From Armadillidium nasatum (taxonomy: Eukaryota > Arthropoda > Malacostraca > Isopoda > Armadillidiidae): a stretch of DNA of 20,000 bases. Below are positions 1 through 20,000 of the stretch, piece by piece (position 1 is the stretch's first letter; each line of letters begins with the position of its first letter). The notes beneath the pieces were generated by a model. That model worked only from the letters and a program-made list of their open reading frames with translations, did not search any database and had not been told where the DNA came from. Position numbers and translations under genes: made by a program. The stretch is from positions 235,001 to 255,000 of the forward strand of contig SEYY01002127.1 of NCBI GenBank assembly GCA_009176605.1, given 5' to 3'.

Positions 1-64
<64 letters not shown>
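1..64. repeat. (TA)n array, truncated by window edge
   Basis: Pure TA dinucleotide from base 1, so the true length is unknown. A repeat module with a second copy at 2130 follows immediately. Confidence 0.97.
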
Positions 65-67
<3 letters not shown>

Positions 68-404
68 CACGAGGTATATTTCGAGAAGAAATCAATTGAA
101 AGGATAGTAAAAAGGGGTGTATAAGGATAAAATATAACCCCATACCTTTTAATTCTGAATTTTGAAGCAAAATAACACTCACATTTTATAAAATATAGCG
201 TTAAGTTATATTTGAAAAAGTGTTTATTTGAAGACCGGCAGCTTGTTTAGTGCCAAACTGTTGAATGCCATATCGACACAAAGAACAAGCCAACTTTACA
301 AATCCCTACAAAGGAGAAATTCTCCAATAAAAAAAAAAATTTAAATATATAAAGTATATACACTAGATAAAATAGTGAAAGTATATAAAGTTTTTATATT
401 ATTA
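65..404. repeat. Diverged repeat module, copy A
   Basis: This segment resembles 2130-2522 along its length: AGAACAC-GAGGTAT at the start, CTTTTAATTCTGAA, TATATTTGAAAAAGTGT, ACAAGCCAACTTTACAAA and ACACTAGATAAA, all in the same order. Both copies lie directly after a (TA)n array. The family was not recognised and no coding potential was seen. Confidence 0.85.
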
Positions 405-787
405 AAAATGTTAGCTTTAAAAAAGGCAGATGAAAAATATAAACTCTTAATGGCTATGTTAGATCAATGATTGAAAATTGTGATAAGATTTGGCCGGGCT
501 CCTTATCTAATTAAATAGCATAGAAATGATGGAGGTATTATAGCACAGAGCAACAAAAATGAATTTGACAAAGTACAATAAAAAAAAAAAAACTGGAGAT
601 GTTTTCTGGAGGAAAAAAATTTCTTAGAAGTGATAAGGATGTAGATATGTTAGCAAGTTATTTTCATAGATCACAGTAGGCTGATCGATTAAGGTTATTA
701 ATAAAAAAATAAAGAAGAAAACTATTTTGATATGAGAAATTATTTTTTTCAGAAAAAAGTAATAACAGTTTTGAATGATTTTGCACT
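405..787. other. AT-rich stretch without recognised gene
   Basis: I see no exon or transposon signature here. There are short A tracts near 580 and 615. Confidence 0.6.
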
Positions 788-799
788 GTATTATTATTA

Positions 800-889
<90 letters not shown>
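788..889. repeat. (ATT)n microsatellite, about 100 bp
   Basis: Almost pure ATT trinucleotide, with one TGTT interruption near 800. Confidence 0.97.
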
Positions 890-890
<1 letters not shown>

Positions 891-907
891 CTAATATAAC
901 ATAAAGG

Positions 908-1438
908 CACCTTACCCAATTTTACATTTTCAAAAAGAAGGAGATAATTCAGATTCATCAGAAAACCTAGAAGTTGCCCATTATATTCCGTGAGGTTTTC
1001 TGAGAAACTCAGATCATAGTCACCTTCCATATTGATTTACAACCATTCAGAATTTCACATTATATTTTATTATTTAGCTACTTTTTCATTCAGTTATAAA
1101 TCCACTCTCTCTGTATATATTGATCTTCGAAAATTTGTCCCTTATCTTAACATGGTCATTTTATCTAATGCACTTTAGCCAATTTTACATTTTTTTTCAA
1201 AAAAAGTAGCAAATTCTGAATCATCAGAAAATTTAGAAGCTGCACATTTATTCCGTGAGGTTTTCTGAGAAACGCAGTTCAAAGCCGCCTCTCAAATTGA
1301 TTTACAATCATTCAGTACATTACATTACGTTTTATTATTTAGCCTCCTTTTCATTAATTAATTTATAATTCAATCTCCCTGTATTGCTCTTTGAAAACTT
1401 GCCCATTAAGTTGACATAGGCATCTTATTTAGCATATG
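908..1438. repeat. Two-copy tandem repeat, unit about 263 bp
   Basis: Copy 1 (about 908-1170) and copy 2 (about 1171-1438) share CCAATTTTACATTTT, ATTCCGTGAGGTTTTCTGAG, ATTGATTTACAA and TTTTATTATTTAGC in order, with roughly 75-80% identity by eye. No ORF is shared. The origin is unknown. Confidence 0.88.
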
Positions 1439-2522
<1,084 letters not shown>

Positions 2523-2706
2523 GTTACTGCAACCAAACTTTGCTGCAACTAGAATTCTCAAATTTTCACAAAAAGTATCGGATAGTTTCAATATAAATCT
2601 TCTTGTCCCCGTTTCTCTAAATATAAAACATGCTTGTTTAAAAAGTTCAGGATTCTGAAATTCTACAAATTTTTTTTTTTTTTTTTTTTGAGTTCTTTGG
2701 GATGCA

Positions 2707-2708
<2 letters not shown>

Positions 2709-2783
<75 letters not shown>
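2709..2783. repeat. (ATT)n microsatellite
   Basis: About 25 ATT units, shortly after a T19-type tract near 2670-2688. Confidence 0.97.
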
Positions 2784-2784
<1 letters not shown>

Positions 2785-3338
2785 TTCATAATTCTATATG
2801 CTTAGTTATTTTTTAGTCTGAATCGTAGTTCCTACCACAACCTAATAACTGGCTGTGTTTCCAAGGCCCTAGTTTTCGAAGGCTAGGCCCAGGGTGAAAT
2901 GCTCGGTAAAAAGTGATAGAAGATTTTAGGCACACAGGACAAAGTATTTTAAAGTTTGATTACTAATGTTGCCTGTGCTTCAAATATAAAATTACAAGGG
3001 TATGTAGGCCATAAGAAAGAATAAAAAGAAAATTTATAATTGTTTAGTACATGGTAGGAAATGAAAATTTTGGTAAGTATGCATGGTTCGTCTCTTACCT
3101 GGTATTTAGTCGTTATTCAAAACATAAACTGGAAATGTATGTTGATGAAAAACAATAAAAATGTGTTGGAAAATCAAATTCGCTAAATTAAAGTGCACTT
3201 GTGGTAGTAAAAATAGATTTTGAACATCATAAAGCTTTGTTTTCATCTTCAACTTTAACAATATGGCAATTGGGCAGAGGAAGATAATTGGAAAATACAT
3301 CGATTCTAATGTAGGTATATAAATTGTTAAATCCAATA
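2784..3338. other. AT-rich stretch without recognised gene
   Basis: I see no coding block that survives inspection. A somewhat GC-richer imperfect hairpin lies near 2861-2892 (GGCCCTAG and CTAGGCCC). Confidence 0.55.
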
Positions 3339-3383
3339 AACTAGTTTGAAAACCTAACCTTGACTTAAATAGACCTAACCTAA
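3339..3383 (-). repeat. Short copy of the AACCTAACCT repeat
   Basis: Matches the reverse complement of parts of about 3729-3799: an ACTAGTT-type end, CCTAACCT, GACTTAA and ATAGACCTAACCTA, with an internal deletion. It is therefore a second, inverted, deleted copy of the repeat that contains the palindrome arm. Confidence 0.75.
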
Positions 3384-3583
3384 ATAAAAAATATAAAAGG
3401 TAATTGTAGTATTCACAGTAGTGGATTTTTTCGTATAAGACCAGGTAGCTGAAATTAATAACATACCTATGCATTGCGAGTTTGACTAGAACTATGGTAG
3501 GAATTTGAAACCAACAATATTGCTTATGAATTTCTATTATGACAAGGTTGCTTGATCATTAGTATTAAAAAATGTAAAAAAAA

Positions 3584-3688
<105 letters not shown>

Positions 3689-3780
3689 GTTAGCAAGTTA
3701 AACATAATTAGCAAAGAGTGGTGTTTGGGTAGGTTAGGTCTATTTATTGGCCATTAAGTGAAATTTTACCCTTTAAGTCC

Positions 3781-3842
3781 AGGTTAGGTTAAGTCGAACT
3801 AGTTTGTTAGATCTAACAAACTAGTTCGACTTAACCTAACCT
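3781..3842. repeat. Perfect 62-bp palindrome with AGGTTAGGTT ends
   Basis: The 31-bp arms meet at AGATCT (centre 3811/3812) with no spacer. The outer ends read AGGTTAGGTTAAGTCG. Beyond the perfect part, weaker inverted similarity continues for about 30 bp on each side (GGCC near 3749 and GGCC near 3871). The layout suggests two terminal arms of a foldback element joined head to head. Confidence 0.95.
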
Positions 3843-3873
3843 AGACTGTAAAGGATAAACTATATCTAACGGC

Positions 3874-4206
3874 CAGCACCATGACTCTGCACCATGCCAT
3901 ACTACATGGAAGGTCAAAGAATGGTTCACAACAAATTGTGTCATCATGTTCTCTTGGCCTGGTAACTCTCTGGTTATGAACCCTATTAAAAAATTGTGGA
4001 AGGTGCTCAAAGATAAAATACACAATGTGTCCAAAACAAAAAATATTCAACTTATTTAACACCTCAAATGTGTATGGTGTTATACATTCAAAATTCAAGA
4101 ATTCTGCATATACTACATATCAGAAATGTCAAAATGGGTTGCAGTTCTCCATGCAGCAAAGGGAGTCAAACTAAGCACAGCATATAAATGTATAAAAAGA
4201 GTTTAA
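3874..4206 (+). pseudogene. Tc1-like transposase remnant, C-terminal part
   Basis: One frame reads QHHDSAPCHTTWKVKEWF, then FSWPGNSLVMNPIKKLW, then a stop at 4057-4059, and continues in the same frame with MSKWVAVLHAAKG to a stop at 4204-4206. This is the Tc1 layout: second catalytic Asp in D-x-APCH, WPGNSPDLNPIENLW, and the terminal SMPxRxxAVIxAKG block. Asp is present at 3883-3885. The residue 35 codons on (3988-3990), which should be the catalytic Glu of DD34E, is Lys. The N-terminal half was not found upstream, where the 62-bp palindrome begins. It is inactive. Confidence 0.87.
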
Positions 4207-6267
<2,061 letters not shown>

Positions 6268-6521
6268 GTAAATAAATTGGTCAGAATATTAATGTTTTAT
6301 AAAGCAAGTCATCAGAATATTAAGAAATTTTTATATCAAATTTAGTAATTTATATTAACATTTGCAGTTCACACCTAAAAGATGCATTTCAAGATATTCT
6401 CTATACCAAATTTTAATAGAAAAATTACTGTACTTTTTGAATTGATGTACTAAGTTTTACATATAAACATTTAATTTCTGAAAATTTTAATTTTAAGAAT
6501 AGTAAAAAAGTGAAAACAATA

Positions 6522-18230
<11,709 letters not shown>

Positions 18231-18245
18231 TATTAAAGTTGTGTA

Positions 18246-18251
18246 AATAAA
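18246..18251 (+). terminator. Poly(A) signal AATAAA of WDR75
   Basis: A canonical AATAAA begins 16 nt after the stop codon, followed by T-rich sequence from about 18266. The 3'UTR would be very short. Confidence 0.75.

Positions 18252-20000
<1,749 letters not shown>

Noticed and set aside
664..891. Poly-Asn ORF on the - strand, and a poly-Leu ORF at 2634-2816
   Set aside because: Translation of (ATT)n microsatellites, with no conserved flanks.
3106..3474. 122-residue - strand ORF with hydrophobic segments
   Set aside because: Part of it (RLGLFKSRLGF) is the AACCTAACCT repeat translated. There is no recognised domain, and the AT-rich composition alone makes hydrophobic residues.
3831..4098. 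Two - strand ORFs of 67 and 85 residues
   Set aside because: They are the antisense of the Tc1-like transposase, whose motifs are on the + strand.

Overview
This window is AT-rich animal nuclear DNA. It holds one recognisable host gene, interrupted by spliceosomal introns, embedded in decayed transposons and very long (TA)n and (ATT)n microsatellites. The introns use ordinary GT-AG sites, and the transposon families (hAT, Tc1-like, non-LTR) are typical of invertebrate genomes. Copies of an AACCTAACCT motif near 3.35 and 3.78 kb resemble sequence common in arthropod genomes, so an arthropod is my tentative guess. The species cannot be fixed from the sequence.

Host gene: joining sixteen exons between 6522 and 18230 on the + strand gives a protein of about 827 residues. 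It matches WDR75 (yeast Nan1/Utp17 family), a two-propeller WD40 protein of the t-UTP/UtpA part of the small-subunit processome, along its whole length. Human WDR75 is about 830 residues. All exon phases agree except at exon 6, where a 23-bp tandem duplication breaks the frame. A poly(A) signal lies 16 nt after the stop.

Layout: 1-6521 is upstream DNA. It contains a duplicated repeat module behind (TA)n arrays, a 263-bp tandem repeat, a perfect 62-bp palindrome and a dead Tc1-like transposase. Intron 1 (6620-8691) holds a (TA)n array of about 260 bp and an antisense non-LTR reverse transcriptase relic whose YxDD box reads YTNN. Intron 2 (8783-10489) holds a small MITE-like element, a possible hAT end and GC-rich patches. 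Exons 3-13 lie between 10490 and 14982. Intron 13 (14983-17019) contains an antisense 1793-bp hAT element with both termini, a truncated and frameshifted transposase, and an internal (TA)n array. Exons 14-16 end the gene. From 18252 to 20000 I see no gene.

The most unusual property is architectural. Seventeen near-pure (TA)n arrays, mostly 95-145 bp, are scattered through the window. In four introns of the same gene the array runs up to, or within 15 nt of, the inferred 3' splice site, taking the place of the polypyrimidine tract. I see no CRISPR array, no bacterial-type operon and no new enzyme system.
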